Below, in pieces: positions 55,833-64,000 of a stretch of 64,000 bases of DNA; within the stretch, counting starts at the first letter, position 1, and each line of letters begins with the position of its first letter. The DNA is taken from the NCBI RefSeq assembly GCF_014643595.1, contig NZ_BMJT01000005.1, forward strand, positions 186,001 through 250,000, read 5' to 3'. This DNA is from Lysinibacillus alkalisoli (lineage in GTDB: Bacteria; Bacillota; Bacilli; Bacillales_A; Planococcaceae). A program made the position numbers and the translations under genes. A model generated the notes under the pieces. The model did not search any database. It saw only the letters and a program-made list of their open reading frames with translations, and was not told the DNA's origin.

Positions 55833-57194
55833 TTGGAAACAATTCATATTTTCCATACAAATGATTGGCATAGCCATTTCGCATACTGGCCAAGACAACA
55901 AGCTTACATTCAACAACAAAAGTTACAATATGAAGCTGAAGGGGATAGTGTTTTTTTATGTGATGTAGGCGACCATATGGACCGTTCTTCGATATTTACT
56001 GAGGCAACCTTAGGTAAAGGTAACGTCCAATTGTTAAATGAGGCAGGTTACGATGTTGTAACAATTGGCAATAATGAAGGTATTACCTTGAGTTACGAAG
56101 ATTTAAGTACGTTGTATGAAGAGGCAAACTTTGATGTTGTAGTAGCTAACTTAACTGCTATAGCAGGTGTTACGCCACAATGGGTAAAGCCTTATGTTAT
56201 AAAAGAAACAGCCAATGGGACAAAGATAGGCTTTATGGGTGCTACTGCTCCATTTGAAGCATTTTATAAAACTATGAATTGGGATGTCAGTGGGCCTAGA
56301 GAAAAAATTGTGCAATTAAGTTATTATTTACGTGACAAAGTAGACGTTTTACTTTTCTTATCTCATCTTGGCATTAATGAAGATGAAGCCATTGCAGAGA
56401 TGTGCCCATTTATTGATGTGATTTTTGGTGCACACACCCACCATGTATTGCCACATGGTAAATGGGTCAATGATGTTTTACTGACAGGTGGAGGCATGTT
56501 CGGGCGTTACTTAGGAGAATTGACTTTACAGATTGATGATAACGGGCAACTACATAAAAAGACACGATTACACGAGAGTCAACAATTGCCAACTGTAGAG
56601 CGAGAAGCTATATTTACAGCTGATTTAACCGCTATTGGGGAAAGAAAGATGACCACGCCTCTCTTTGAAACAACGAGGTATTACAATAAAGAGTGGGACC
56701 ATTATTCTAAATTATCAGATGCCTTTGCTAAAATTATTTTAGATACAACAAATGCAGACTGTGCCTTGTTTAACGCGGGGATCTTTTTAACGGACTTAAA
56801 AAAGGGCGCTGTTACAGCACTAGATTTACATCATATGTTACCACATCCTATTAATTTGTGTGTTGTAGAGTTAGAGGTTGAAGCGTTAAAAGAAGTATTA
56901 GCTACCCATGATGAATCGTGGCCAAGAATGGCTTTGAAAGGTTTAGGTTTTAGAGGCGTAGTATTGGGTAAGATGTTAACTTACGGCATGTCATTAGATG
57001 ATAAACGCCAATTATATATTAATGGACAACTAGCAGAGCCCCATAAAAAATACCGATTGGTCACATTAGATATGTTTACTTTTGGCTATTTTTATCCACA
57101 ATTTAAATATGCGAAAAAACACTATATTTTACCAGCTTTTTTAAGAGAGATTGTGGCACAGTACGGGCAGCAAAGAGATAGAGAAAATTCATAA
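55833..57194 (+). CDS. yunD: 5'-nucleotidase / metallophosphatase YunD
   Basis: Metal-dependent phosphohydrolase of 453 residues in the UshA/5'-nucleotidase family. IFHTNDWHSH (metal Asp and His), DVGDHMDRS, TIGNNE, LFLSHLGINEDE and FGAHTHHVL are the metallophosphatase blocks; a 5'-nucleotidase C-terminal domain follows. No signal peptide is seen, so it is probably cytoplasmic, unlike UshA. TTG start after AAGGAGAGG. Likely nucleotide or nucleotide-like ester substrates. Confidence 0.9.
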   Translation: METIHIFHTNDWHSHFAYWPRQQAYIQQQKLQYEAEGDSVFLCDVGDHMDRSSIFTEATLGKGNVQLLNEAGYDVVTIGNNEGITLSYEDLSTLYEEANFDVVVANLTAIAGVTPQWVKPYVIKETANGTKIGFMGATAPFEAFYKTMNWDVSGPREKIVQLSYYLRDKVDVLLFLSHLGINEDEAIAEMCPFIDVIFGAHTHHVLPHGKWVNDVLLTGGGMFGRYLGELTLQIDDNGQLHKKTRLHESQQLPTVEREAIFTADLTAIGERKMTTPLFETTRYYNKEWDHYSKLSDAFAKIILDTTNADCALFNAGIFLTDLKKGAVTALDLHHMLPHPINLCVVELEVEALKEVLATHDESWPRMALKGLGFRGVVLGKMLTYGMSLDDKRQLYINGQLAEPHKKYRLVTLDMFTFGYFYPQFKYAKKHYILPAFLREIVAQYGQQRDRENS

Positions 57195-57211
57195 CGTAAG
57201 TGGGGGTTGCT

Positions 57212-58306
57212 ATGCAGCTGATTTCAATAGCGGCAGTAAAAGAAGATATGGTACTTGGCAAGACGATTTGGAATGATGCAGGGCATCCATTGTTGCAAGA
57301 AGGTGCAACAATTACCAGTCGTATTATTCAACGTTTAGAACAGTTAAATATCCAATACATTTATGTAGATACTGCACTTTCTAAAGGGATTGAAATTGAA
57401 GAAACCGTATCCGTCAGCGTGAGGAATCGAGCAGTAAAAGATATTAAACAGTCATTTGACGTAGTAAGAAATTCACAAGGAAAAAATGTAGCCTTTGTGT
57501 TAGAGAAACAAGCGCAATTATTATGTTCGCAAATTGACGAACTTATTGCGATTTTATCAAGTAGTGAAGAGGCACTAACTGTACTGTCAGATGCTTTTTT
57601 ATATGATGAATATATTTACCAACATTCCTTTCAAGTCGCCTTATATTCTTTAGCTATTGCACAAGAAATGCATTATAATGCGGAGGAAATGAAAATAATA
57701 GGCTTAGGTGCTTTATTGCATGACATTGGTAAAATAGCTGTGCCACATAGCATTTTACAAAAGCCAGGTAAACTAACAGATGATGAGTACGAGCAAATGA
57801 AAGAACATGCACGTTACGGCTTTGAATTATTACGCAATTTATACTCTGTGCCTTTATTAGTGGCCCATTGTGCTTTCCAACATCATGAACGTCTCGATGG
57901 CTCAGGTTATCCACGTGGCATCACAGAAAAGGATATTCATCCCTACGCAAAGATCGTAGCAGTAGCTGATGTGTTTGATGCGCTTTCTAGCAACCGTGTA
58001 TACCGCAGTAAATTACTTCCAGTAGAGTGTTTAGCTATTATTGAAGAAGGTAGTGGCGTATCTTTTGATAAAAAAGTAGTAGAAGCTTTAAAGCGCTCTG
58101 TCGTACATTATCCAAATGGTACAATTGTGCGATTAAACGATGCGCGTGTTGGCATTGTAGTGCGTCAAAATACAACATTGCCTCTACGCCCTAATTTGCG
58201 TATTTTTGAAGAGCAAGGTGAGCGTTTAAAAGCAACGTATGAACTCAATTTATTGCAGGCACCACAAGTAAAGATTATGACGACAGAACCAGAATACATA
58301 TTATAA
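57212..58306 (+). CDS. HD-GYP domain cyclic-di-GMP phosphodiesterase
   Basis: A 364-residue cytoplasmic protein. The N-terminal part (1-70, IAAVKEDMVLGKTIWNDAGHPLLQEG) is the common DUF3391-like lead of Gram-positive HD-GYP proteins. The HD-GYP domain (about 125-315) has H170-D171 in LLHDIGKIA, HH in AFQHHERLDGSGYPRG (GYP 232-234) and VADVFDALSSNRVYR. A C-terminal beta segment (YPNGTIVRLNDARVGIVV) follows. It should hydrolyse c-di-GMP or a related cyclic dinucleotide. ATG at 57212 lies five bases after GTGGGGG. It is the only cyclic-dinucleotide enzyme visible in the window. Confidence 0.9.
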   Translation: MQLISIAAVKEDMVLGKTIWNDAGHPLLQEGATITSRIIQRLEQLNIQYIYVDTALSKGIEIEETVSVSVRNRAVKDIKQSFDVVRNSQGKNVAFVLEKQAQLLCSQIDELIAILSSSEEALTVLSDAFLYDEYIYQHSFQVALYSLAIAQEMHYNAEEMKIIGLGALLHDIGKIAVPHSILQKPGKLTDDEYEQMKEHARYGFELLRNLYSVPLLVAHCAFQHHERLDGSGYPRGITEKDIHPYAKIVAVADVFDALSSNRVYRSKLLPVECLAIIEEGSGVSFDKKVVEALKRSVVHYPNGTIVRLNDARVGIVVRQNTTLPLRPNLRIFEEQGERLKATYELNLLQAPQVKIMTTEPEYIL

Positions 58307-58384
58307 GAAGTAACAGTTGTTGTGTAAAACGTAATGTGTTACATTGACAACAAATACATTTCATAGAATAGGGGCAGAGAAACG

Positions 58385-59305
58385 ATGACATCTTGCAAGC
58401 CAACAAACAACAAAGAAGAACATTTGCGCAAGCCAGATTGGTTGAAAATTAAGCTAAATACAAATGATGAGTATAAAGGTTTAAAACGATTAATGCGTGA
58501 AAATAACTTACATACCGTTTGTGAGGAGGCGCGTTGTCCAAATATTCATGAGTGCTGGGGAGAGCGTCGTACAGCTACTATGATGATTCTAGGCTCTGTA
58601 TGTACAAGAGCTTGCCGCTTTTGTGCCGTTAAAACAGGGCTGCCGACAGAGCTTGATTTACAAGAGCCAGAACGCGTAGCAGATTCTGTTAAAATTATGG
58701 ATTTAAAACATGTGGTGATTACTATGGTTGCACGTGACGATTTAAAAGACGGTGGAGCGGGAGTACTTGCTGAAACTATTCGAGCAATAAGACGCAAAAG
58801 CCCTGCAACATCTGTAGAAGTTTTACCATCAGATTTAGGTGGTACAGATGAAAATATCGTGCAATTAATGGAAGCAAAACCAGACATTCTAAATCATAAT
58901 ATTGAGACGGTACGTCGCCTAACACCAAGGGTGCGTGCCAAAGCCAAATACGACCGCTCTTTAGAATTTTTACGTCGTGCTAAAGAATTACAGCCAGAGA
59001 TTCCAACAAAATCGTCTTTAATGATTGGTCTAGGTGAAACAGAAGAAGAAATTATTGAGGTAATGGATGATTTACGCGCAAATGGTGTAGACATTATGAC
59101 AATTGGTCAATACCTACAGCCTACTAAAAAACATTTACCTGTAAAAAAATATTACTCACCATTAGAGTTTGGAAAACTACGTAAAATCGCTATGCAAAAA
59201 GGATTTTCACATTGTGAGGCAGGCCCATTAGTGCGCAGTAGTTATCATGCGGATGAGCAAGTAAATGCAGCGACAAAAGAGCGTCAATTACAAGCCAAAA
59301 AGTAA
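58385..59305 (+). CDS. lipA: Lipoyl synthase
   Basis: Radical-SAM enzyme of 306 residues that inserts two sulfurs into octanoyl groups on GcvH/E2. The auxiliary 4Fe-4S cluster Cys lie in [12 protein letters not shown] and the radical-SAM triad in CTRACRFC. The closing RSSYHADEQ carries the conserved Ser ligand region. ATG after GGGGCAGAG. It is followed by yutD, as in B. subtilis. Functionally linked with gcvH (9631) in the same window. Confidence 0.97.
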   Translation: MTSCKPTNNKEEHLRKPDWLKIKLNTNDEYKGLKRLMRENNLHTVCEEARCPNIHECWGERRTATMMILGSVCTRACRFCAVKTGLPTELDLQEPERVADSVKIMDLKHVVITMVARDDLKDGGAGVLAETIRAIRRKSPATSVEVLPSDLGGTDENIVQLMEAKPDILNHNIETVRRLTPRVRAKAKYDRSLEFLRRAKELQPEIPTKSSLMIGLGETEEEIIEVMDDLRANGVDIMTIGQYLQPTKKHLPVKKYYSPLEFGKLRKIAMQKGFSHCEAGPLVRSSYHADEQVNAATKERQLQAKK

Positions 59306-59322
59306 GAGAGGTGAAGGACGCA

Positions 59323-59658
59323 TTGGTAGCAATCGAAAAATACGAGTATGAAGTCATTGAAAATTATCGCGAAGCATTTGATCTTGAAGTAGTGCAAGAG
59401 CGTTATTCTGATATTTTAGCGAAGTACGATTATATTGTTGGTGATTGGGGTTACAATCAGTTACGTTTAAAAGGGTTTTACGAAGATCGTAATACTAAGG
59501 CAAGTTTTGATACGAAAATTAGCACAGTTGAAGATTATTTATATGAATATTGTAATTTTGGTTGTGCTTATTTTATTTTAAAGCGCGGTCAAAAAATAAC
59601 AGATAAAAAAATAGAGACACCTATACCTACTGAGGAAACACCCATTAATGCTGAATAG
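59323..59658 (+). CDS. yutD: YutD-like conserved protein
   Basis: A 111-residue protein matching the YutD family (DUF1027): YEYEVIENYREAFDLEVVQERYSDIL, YDYIVGDWGYNQLRLKGFY and DYLYEYCNFGCAYFILKR. Function unknown. The start is the TTG at 59323, five bases after GGTGAAGG; the ORF-extending GTG upstream is part of that Shine-Dalgarno site. It lies in the same direction as and 17 bases after lipA. Confidence 0.85.
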   Translation: MVAIEKYEYEVIENYREAFDLEVVQERYSDILAKYDYIVGDWGYNQLRLKGFYEDRNTKASFDTKISTVEDYLYEYCNFGCAYFILKRGQKITDKKIETPIPTEETPINAE

Positions 59659-59694
59659 ACAAAACCCGACCAATTCATTTGGTCGGGTTTTTGT
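59659..59694. terminator. Bidirectional terminator between yutD and lutC
   Basis: ACAAAACCCGACCAA pairs with TTGGTCGGGTTTTTGT around a small loop. It serves both convergent operons. Confidence 0.9.
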
Positions 59695-59702
59695 CTATTT
59701 AT

Positions 59703-60410
59703 TTATTGATCTTCAATAATAATGTACGCCATTTTAATAGGACCATGTACGCCAACGACTAAGATCATTTCGATGTCAGCAGAGTTACTTGGGCCTGTAA
59801 TGAAGTTTACGCATGACGCAACTTGCTCACCTCGCTCAATCATTGCGCTGATCGTAGTGGCAGCTTGTGTCATACGTGGTACGATTGTGCTTTTTGGGAT
59901 AAGGATGATGGAGTTTTGGGGGAGAAAACTAATCGATCGGCCCTTATCTTTATCGCTAAACAATACAGCTGTACCTGATTCGGCAAGTGTCATTTCACTC
60001 ACCATAATACCAACGTCCGCGCGTTCAGCGAAGGTGATATTATCCTGGCCACAACGCTCTTGCCATTGATGGGTAGCAACCTCTTGTTGCGGCCAGTGTT
60101 CGGTAATAAGTGGCAGGACGCCAAAGTCAGCAAAGCGTTGGTCTGTCGACGTAATGACAGAGGTAGCTTTATAGTCAGTCACGACTTGCTTTAGGGTAGC
60201 TACTAGGTCAGCAGTCGTTGTGGTAATTGCTTTTGTATGAATGTTTTTACATTGCTCTACTAAAGCATCAACGAGTTCCTCCTGCGTAGCATTTGCTAAT
60301 ACTTGGTGCTGTGGGCTAAACGAAAAATTACGCTCAGGGCGAGAAGTAGGTTGCGGTCGTCCGAGCTGTTTAGCGATTTTACTTAAAAATTCATTGCGAT
60401 TTTCGATCAT
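59703..60410 (-). CDS. lutC: Lactate utilization protein LutC
   Basis: Third subunit of the LutABC L-lactate oxidation system, 235 residues. The DUF162/LUD domain includes ADVGIMVSEMTLAESGTAVLFSDK, SFLPQNSIILI and FITGPSNSADIEM (about residues 120-215). The start is the ATG at 60410 after AAAGGAGAG; the longer frame runs into lutB. Last gene of the operon. Confidence 0.95.
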   Translation of the reverse strand: MIENRNEFLSKIAKQLGRPQPTSRPERNFSFSPQHQVLANATQEELVDALVEQCKNIHTKAITTTTADLVATLKQVVTDYKATSVITSTDQRFADFGVLPLITEHWPQQEVATHQWQERCGQDNITFAERADVGIMVSEMTLAESGTAVLFSDKDKGRSISFLPQNSIILIPKSTIVPRMTQAATTISAMIERGEQVASCVNFITGPSNSADIEMILVVGVHGPIKMAYIIIEDQ

Positions 60411-60412
60411 GA

Positions 60413-61837
60413 TTACTTCTCTCCTTTCGAGCGGTTTTTCATCCAACCGCGGAAGCTTTCTTTGTTTGGCGCAGGGAAGTCACGTTCTTCTGTCCAAGCC
60501 TTGAGCGGACCTGGACCCTTTTTAATCGTGTCGCCCTTCGTAAATGGTGACATGAGCGGTGCCGCCATTTTATTTGCCATACCATAAAGTCCGCTTGACG
60601 CAGCACCAAAACCAAATGCTTTCATCATCACTTTTTCAGATATTGGTGCTTTGCCTTCATTTTCGACAATGACTTGACGGTGTTGATGTAATAGTTGGTG
60701 AAGCGGAATTTTTACAGGGCAAGCATCTGTACAAGCGCCACAAAGTGTTGAGGCATACGGTAATTCTTTATAATCTTCGTAGCCACCAAGCAGTGGTGAG
60801 AGTACAGCCCCAACAGGACCAGAGTAAATCGAGCCATAAGAGTGACCGCCAACATGGCGGTAAACAGGGCAAACATTTACACAAGCTGCACAGCGAATAC
60901 ATTGTAAAATCGATTGGAATTCGCCACCTAAAATATCAGAGCGCCCATTGTCTACAATAACTAAATGAAACTCTTCAGGGCCATCTACATCGCCCTCATC
61001 ACGTGTGCCTGTTAGCGTAGTAATATAGCTTGTTAGCTTTTGCCCTACAGCACTGCGCGTTAATAAACTAACGAGTACTTCCATCTCTGCAAACGTTGGT
61101 ACAATACGCTCCATGCCCATTACGGTAATTTGTGTTTTAGGTAATGCCGCAACTAAGTCAGCATTGCCCTCGTTTGTGACAAGTGTAATTGAGCCGCTCT
61201 CAGCAATCGCAAAGTTACATCCTGTAATGCCGATATCTGCAGTTAAATAATCTTGACGCAGTTGCTCACGCGCGTGAAGTGCTAGCTCCTCAGGTAATGA
61301 AGATTTTGTATAACCTTGTTTTTCTTTAAACACATCGCGGATTTGCTCTTTGTTTTTGTGTAGAGCAGGTACGACAATATGTGACGGTGGTTCATGGTCA
61401 TCCACTTGTAAAATATATTCACCAAGGTCAGTTTCGATTACTTCACAGCCTACTGCTTCTAGTGCCGCATTCATATGAATTTCCTCTGTCACCATGGATT
61501 TTGATTTAACGATTTTTTTGGCATTTTTCTTTTTGGCTACATCTTGAATATAGCTTGCAGCTTGCTCTTTTGTTTCGGCAAAGTAAACATGCCCACCGCG
61601 CTTAGCCACGTTTTCGCTCAGCTCATATAAATAATAATCAAGGTTAGCCAACACATGTTGACGGATTTCCTCACCGTGTGAGCGCCAGTCTTCCCAGTTG
61701 CCTAACTCTTCAGCTGCGCCTAAGCGGCGTGTTTGAAAGCGTTGCTGTGCAGAAGAAACCGCCCCGCGCATAAAATCATCAGCGAGATTTTCTGTTACGC
61801 GCTCTTTAAATTGTTTATCACTCGTTTTCATCGACAT
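60413..61837 (-). CDS. lutB: Lactate utilization iron-sulfur protein LutB
   Basis: A 474-residue Fe-S protein with an N-terminal LUD domain (about 60-290) and a ferredoxin-like part with two cluster motifs, [16 protein letters not shown] and [14 protein letters not shown]. With LutA and LutC it oxidises L-lactate to pyruvate and passes electrons onward. ATG at 61837 lies seven bases after AAGGAGG. Confidence 0.97.
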   Translation of the reverse strand: MSMKTSDKQFKERVTENLADDFMRGAVSSAQQRFQTRRLGAAEELGNWEDWRSHGEEIRQHVLANLDYYLYELSENVAKRGGHVYFAETKEQAASYIQDVAKKKNAKKIVKSKSMVTEEIHMNAALEAVGCEVIETDLGEYILQVDDHEPPSHIVVPALHKNKEQIRDVFKEKQGYTKSSLPEELALHAREQLRQDYLTADIGITGCNFAIAESGSITLVTNEGNADLVAALPKTQITVMGMERIVPTFAEMEVLVSLLTRSAVGQKLTSYITTLTGTRDEGDVDGPEEFHLVIVDNGRSDILGGEFQSILQCIRCAACVNVCPVYRHVGGHSYGSIYSGPVGAVLSPLLGGYEDYKELPYASTLCGACTDACPVKIPLHQLLHQHRQVIVENEGKAPISEKVMMKAFGFGAASSGLYGMANKMAAPLMSPFTKGDTIKKGPGPLKAWTEERDFPAPNKESFRGWMKNRSKGEK

Positions 61838-61849
61838 TGTACGACCTCC

Positions 61850-62566
61850 TTAGCTATTATTTAATACTTCAGCGATATGCATAACTTTAATAGGCTTGCC
61901 CTCACGTGTAATACGTCCACCAATATTAATTAAACAACCTGCGTCTGCACCGATTAAATAATCAGCGCTTGTTTCTTCAACTGTACATACTTTTTCGTCT
62001 ACCATTTGTCCTGAGATGTCACCCATCTTAACTGAAAACGTACCGCCAAAGCCGCAACAACGATCTTTGTCTGGCATTTCGATATACGTAAGTCCTTCAA
62101 CAGCTTGCAACAACTGGAGCGGAGGATTTTTAACGCCAAGTAGACGCGTCATATGACAGGAGCTATGATACGTAGCAGTGCCGTCTAGTTTAGCGCCCAC
62201 GTCTACAATGTTTAAAACATTTACAATAAAATCCGTTAGCTCATACGTTTTATCCGCGAGCGCCTGTGCCTTTGGATGCCAAACTGCATCGTCTTTAAAT
62301 ACGTGTGGGTACTCGGTAAACATATAAGCGCACGAGCCTGACGGCGAAACAACATACTCCGCATGCTCAAATGTGGTAATCATTTTCTTCATTGCTTTTT
62401 TTGTTTCTTCTACATAGCCGCTATTATAAGCCGGTTGCCCACAACAAATTTGTCCTTCAGGGAAATCAACCTCACAGCCAAGCTTCTCCAATAGCTCAAC
62501 TGTTGCTTTACCGACATTGCCTTGAAACAGATCTACTAAGCAAGTAGCGAATAACGTTACTTTCAT
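61850..62566 (-). CDS. lutA: Lactate utilization protein LutA
   Basis: A 238-residue Cys-rich protein with two CCG domains: the motifs [11 protein letters not shown] and [10 protein letters not shown] bind Fe-S or related clusters. First gene of lutABC. The start is the ATG at 62566 after AAGGAGTG; the ORF's earlier start lies upstream of that site. The palindrome at 62596-62608 lies 30 bases upstream. Confidence 0.97.
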   Translation of the reverse strand: MKVTLFATCLVDLFQGNVGKATVELLEKLGCEVDFPEGQICCGQPAYNSGYVEETKKAMKKMITTFEHAEYVVSPSGSCAYMFTEYPHVFKDDAVWHPKAQALADKTYELTDFIVNVLNIVDVGAKLDGTATYHSSCHMTRLLGVKNPPLQLLQAVEGLTYIEMPDKDRCCGFGGTFSVKMGDISGQMVDEKVCTVEETSADYLIGADAGCLINIGGRITREGKPIKVMHIAEVLNNS

Positions 62567-62595
62567 CACTGTCACTCCTTTTATCAAATCGACAG

Positions 62596-62608
62596 GTCAT
62601 CAGATGAC
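62596..62608. promoter_or_regulatory. LutR-type operator upstream of lutABC
   Basis: GTCATC-A-GATGAC is a perfect palindrome. The reverse complement of its core (TCATCTGATGA) recurs exactly in front of lutP, pointing to a shared regulator, most likely LutR. Confidence 0.8.
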
Positions 62609-62697
62609 TTTGAAAACATCATACTACAAACCACAATCGAAAAGAAAGGAATTTTCAAAAAAATTCACATAGCGCGTGAAAAAATGTGTTTTTCGGC

Positions 62698-62732
62698 AAA
62701 AAAATAACCTGAAATAGCATCAGGTTATTTTT
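62698..62732 (-). terminator. Terminator of lutR
   Basis: AAATAACCTGA pairs with TCAGGTTATTT. It overlaps the last codons and stop of lutR and faces the lutABC promoter region. Confidence 0.75.
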
Positions 62733-63435
62733 GTTCAATATGTTGAATAAGCGTAGCACGTACATTATCTAAGTGAAATCGCATAGCGTCTTCAGCTGCA
62801 GGCGCGTCTTGTGCAAGGATAGCAAGGTAAATATTTTTATGTTGTACAAATAGTTGCTCCGTCGTCGTTTTTTCAGAGTACAGCCAAATGCGTCGTGTTT
62901 CACGCATAATATCAATCATCGTTTCGGATACTTGCGCTAATAAATGCTCAAGCATAGGGTTTTGGGTAGCGCGAGCAATAGCGGAGTGAAAATTATAATC
63001 TGTGCTTTCACCTAACTCGTGGTCGCCATGTGTATATTGCATCTTTGTTAAAATATTTTCGAGCACAGTGAGGTCGTCAGCTGTGCGATTTTGTGCTGCC
63101 TTGCCTGCAATACCAATTTCTAAAATTTGGCGCATCTCAAGTAAATGTTCAATGTCTGTTTGATTCAATTGTGGTGCAAAGGGAAACAGTAAATCTTGCT
63201 TAGGAGGTTCAATAACAAATGTGCCAGAGCCTTGTTTGATTTCAATAAGCCCCATCGCTTTGATAGCGGCAAGTGCTTCACGTACAGCAGAGCGGCTTAC
63301 TTGTAATTGCTCAGCTAATTGTTCCACAGAGTCTAAACGATCACCTGGCTGCAGTTTGCCAGAAGTAATAGATTCGAGTAAGACGTCTGCAACTTCCTCG
63401 TAAATTTTTTTGGTTTTAATTTTTTTATAAGCCAA
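62725..63435 (-). CDS. lutR: GntR-family (FadR subfamily) lactate-operon regulator LutR
   Basis: A 236-residue repressor. The N-terminal winged helix (LLESITSGKLQPGDRLDSVEQLAEQLQVSRSAVREALAAIKAMGLIEIKQGSGTFV, about 17-72) is followed by an all-helical FCD ligand domain (LLEMRQILEIGIAGKAA, DYNFHSAIARATQNPML). In B. subtilis LutR represses lutABC and lutP and is relieved by lactate. TTG start five bases after GAGGTGG. It sits between lutABC and lutP, with operators on both sides. Confidence 0.93.
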   Translation of the reverse strand: MAYKKIKTKKIYEEVADVLLESITSGKLQPGDRLDSVEQLAEQLQVSRSAVREALAAIKAMGLIEIKQGSGTFVIEPPKQDLLFPFAPQLNQTDIEHLLEMRQILEIGIAGKAAQNRTADDLTVLENILTKMQYTHGDHELGESTDYNFHSAIARATQNPMLEHLLAQVSETMIDIMRETRRIWLYSEKTTTEQLFVQHKNIYLAILAQDAPAAEDAMRFHLDNVRATLIQHIEQK

Positions 63436-63509
63436 TTATGCCACCTCATTACATACTAATTCCTTTTATTATACAACATTATAGAATTTGAGAATTTTTA
63501 AAAAACATA

Positions 63510-63538
63510 TTGAATGTTTAGAATTTAATAACTATAAT
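63510..63538 (+). promoter_or_regulatory. Promoter of lutP
   Basis: TTGAAT (63510-63515), 17-base spacer, perfect TATAAT (63533-63538). The LutR-type operator lies about 12 bases downstream, at or just after the transcription start. Confidence 0.65.
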
Positions 63539-63550
63539 CATATCATCTAA

Positions 63551-63561
63551 TCATCTGATGA
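63551..63561. promoter_or_regulatory. LutR-type operator upstream of lutP
   Basis: TCATC-T-GATGA is the same palindrome as at 62596-62608, read from the other strand. A partial copy (TATCATCTAA) lies just upstream. Confidence 0.8.
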
Positions 63562-63600
63562 CTTTTAAGGTGAGAAGAAAATGAAGGGGGAGAGAAGAAT

Positions 63601-64000
63601 ATGAGTTTCACGCAGAATTTCACAGCTGTTGGCGATAGTTTATGGTTATCAGCCTTAGTAGCCATTATCCCGATTTTGTATTTCTTTTGGGCATTAGCCA
63701 TTAAAAAAATGAAGGGGTATGTAGCTGGCTTTACAACATTACTAGTGGCATTGGTATTAGCTGTATTTGCTTACCAGATGCCAGTAGCGACTGCATTAAT
63801 GTCTGCTACACAAGGGGCAGTTTACGGTTTATTACCAATTGGTTGGATTATTGTAACATCGGTGTTTTTATATAATATCACCGTAAAAACAGGACAATTT
63901 AATATTATTCGTTCGTCGGTACTGTCCATTACAGAAGACCGACGCATTCAAGCATTACTCGTAGCGTTTTCATTTGGCGCATTTCTAGAAGGTGCAGCAG
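63601..64000 (+). CDS. lutP: L-lactate permease, 3' truncated by window edge
   Basis: The first 133 residues of an LctP-family lactate transporter. Hydrophobic segments start at about residues 14 and 42. GLLPIGWIIVTSVFLYN, TGQFNIIRSSVLSITEDRR and AFSFGAFLEGAA match the family's conserved N-terminal region (about residues 77-133). It has an ATG start after AAGGGGG. It would import the lactate used by LutABC. The ORF runs off the end of the window. Confidence 0.95.
   Translation, partial: MSFTQNFTAVGDSLWLSALVAIIPILYFFWALAIKKMKGYVAGFTTLLVALVLAVFAYQMPVATALMSATQGAVYGLLPIGWIIVTSVFLYNITVKTGQFNIIRSSVLSITEDRRIQALLVAFSFGAFLEGAA

Noticed and set aside
58546-58887. 113-codon minus-strand frame inside lipA
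   Set aside because: Antisense shadow of a highly conserved gene; no ribosome site or recognisable domain.
59722-60069. 115-codon plus-strand frame inside lutC
   Set aside because: Antisense shadow of lutC; hydrophobic stretches arise from the complementary strand.

Overview
The window is a low-GC Bacillales chromosome segment. TTG and GTG starts are common, Shine-Dalgarno sites are strong (AGGAGG type), and the gene neighbourhoods match Bacillus subtilis: fadNAE-yusI-gcvH-yusF-yusE-metNIQ, sufCDSUB, yunFED, lipA-yutD and lutABC/lutR/lutP. The very AT-rich codon use and an SLH-anchored surface protein suggest a member of the Planococcaceae/Caryophanaceae (Kurthia- or Lysinibacillus-like). 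That placement is inference, because no rRNA or housekeeping marker is present.

Layout. 1-3.4 kb: a 5'-truncated OatA-type acyltransferase, a small C39-like protease, a DUF4303-like protein, a lone tRNA with a GGU anticodon and a thioredoxin-like gene. 3.5-9.05 kb: the fatty-acid beta-oxidation operon fadN-fadA-fadE behind a perfect FadR-type operator. 9.2-13.7 kb: yusI, gcvH, yusF, yusE and a SAM (S-box) riboswitch controlling the methionine ABC transporter metNIQ. 13.7-27.4 kb: an apparent insertion relative to the B. subtilis met-suf order. It holds a five-gene exopolysaccharide-type operon (UDP-HexNAc dehydrogenase, double NodB lipoprotein, PilZ-GT2 synthase, membrane NodB-like protein, GH18-like lipoprotein), a glutamate/dicarboxylate symporter convergent with gltC, and a GntR-controlled two-ATPase/two-permease ABC operon resembling Ytr/Pmt systems. 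27.6-32.96 kb: sufCDSUB. 33-38.2 kb: a DUF418 membrane protein, a two-component system, an SGNH esterase with three SLH repeats, and a two-TM beta-rich protein resembling the CBASS effector Cap15.

38.7-43.2 kb: a POT peptide transporter, an acetamidase/formamidase and a MATE exporter. 43.3-50.5 kb: a MarR-controlled oligopeptide-type ABC importer ending in an M24 enzyme that has lost most metal ligands. 50.6-53.1 kb: a frameshifted mini-gene, a small unknown gene and a YibE/F-like pair. 53.1-59.7 kb: a MerR regulator, yunF-yunE-yunD, an HD-GYP phosphodiesterase, lipA and yutD. 59.7-64 kb: the lactate-utilisation operon lutABC, its regulator lutR and the start of lactate permease lutP, with matching palindromic operators upstream of lutABC and lutP.

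The best candidates for undescribed biology are the PilZ-GT2 polysaccharide operon, the orphan Cap15-like protein without a neighbouring CD-NTase, and the peptide-importer operon ending in a creatinase-like M24 protein.
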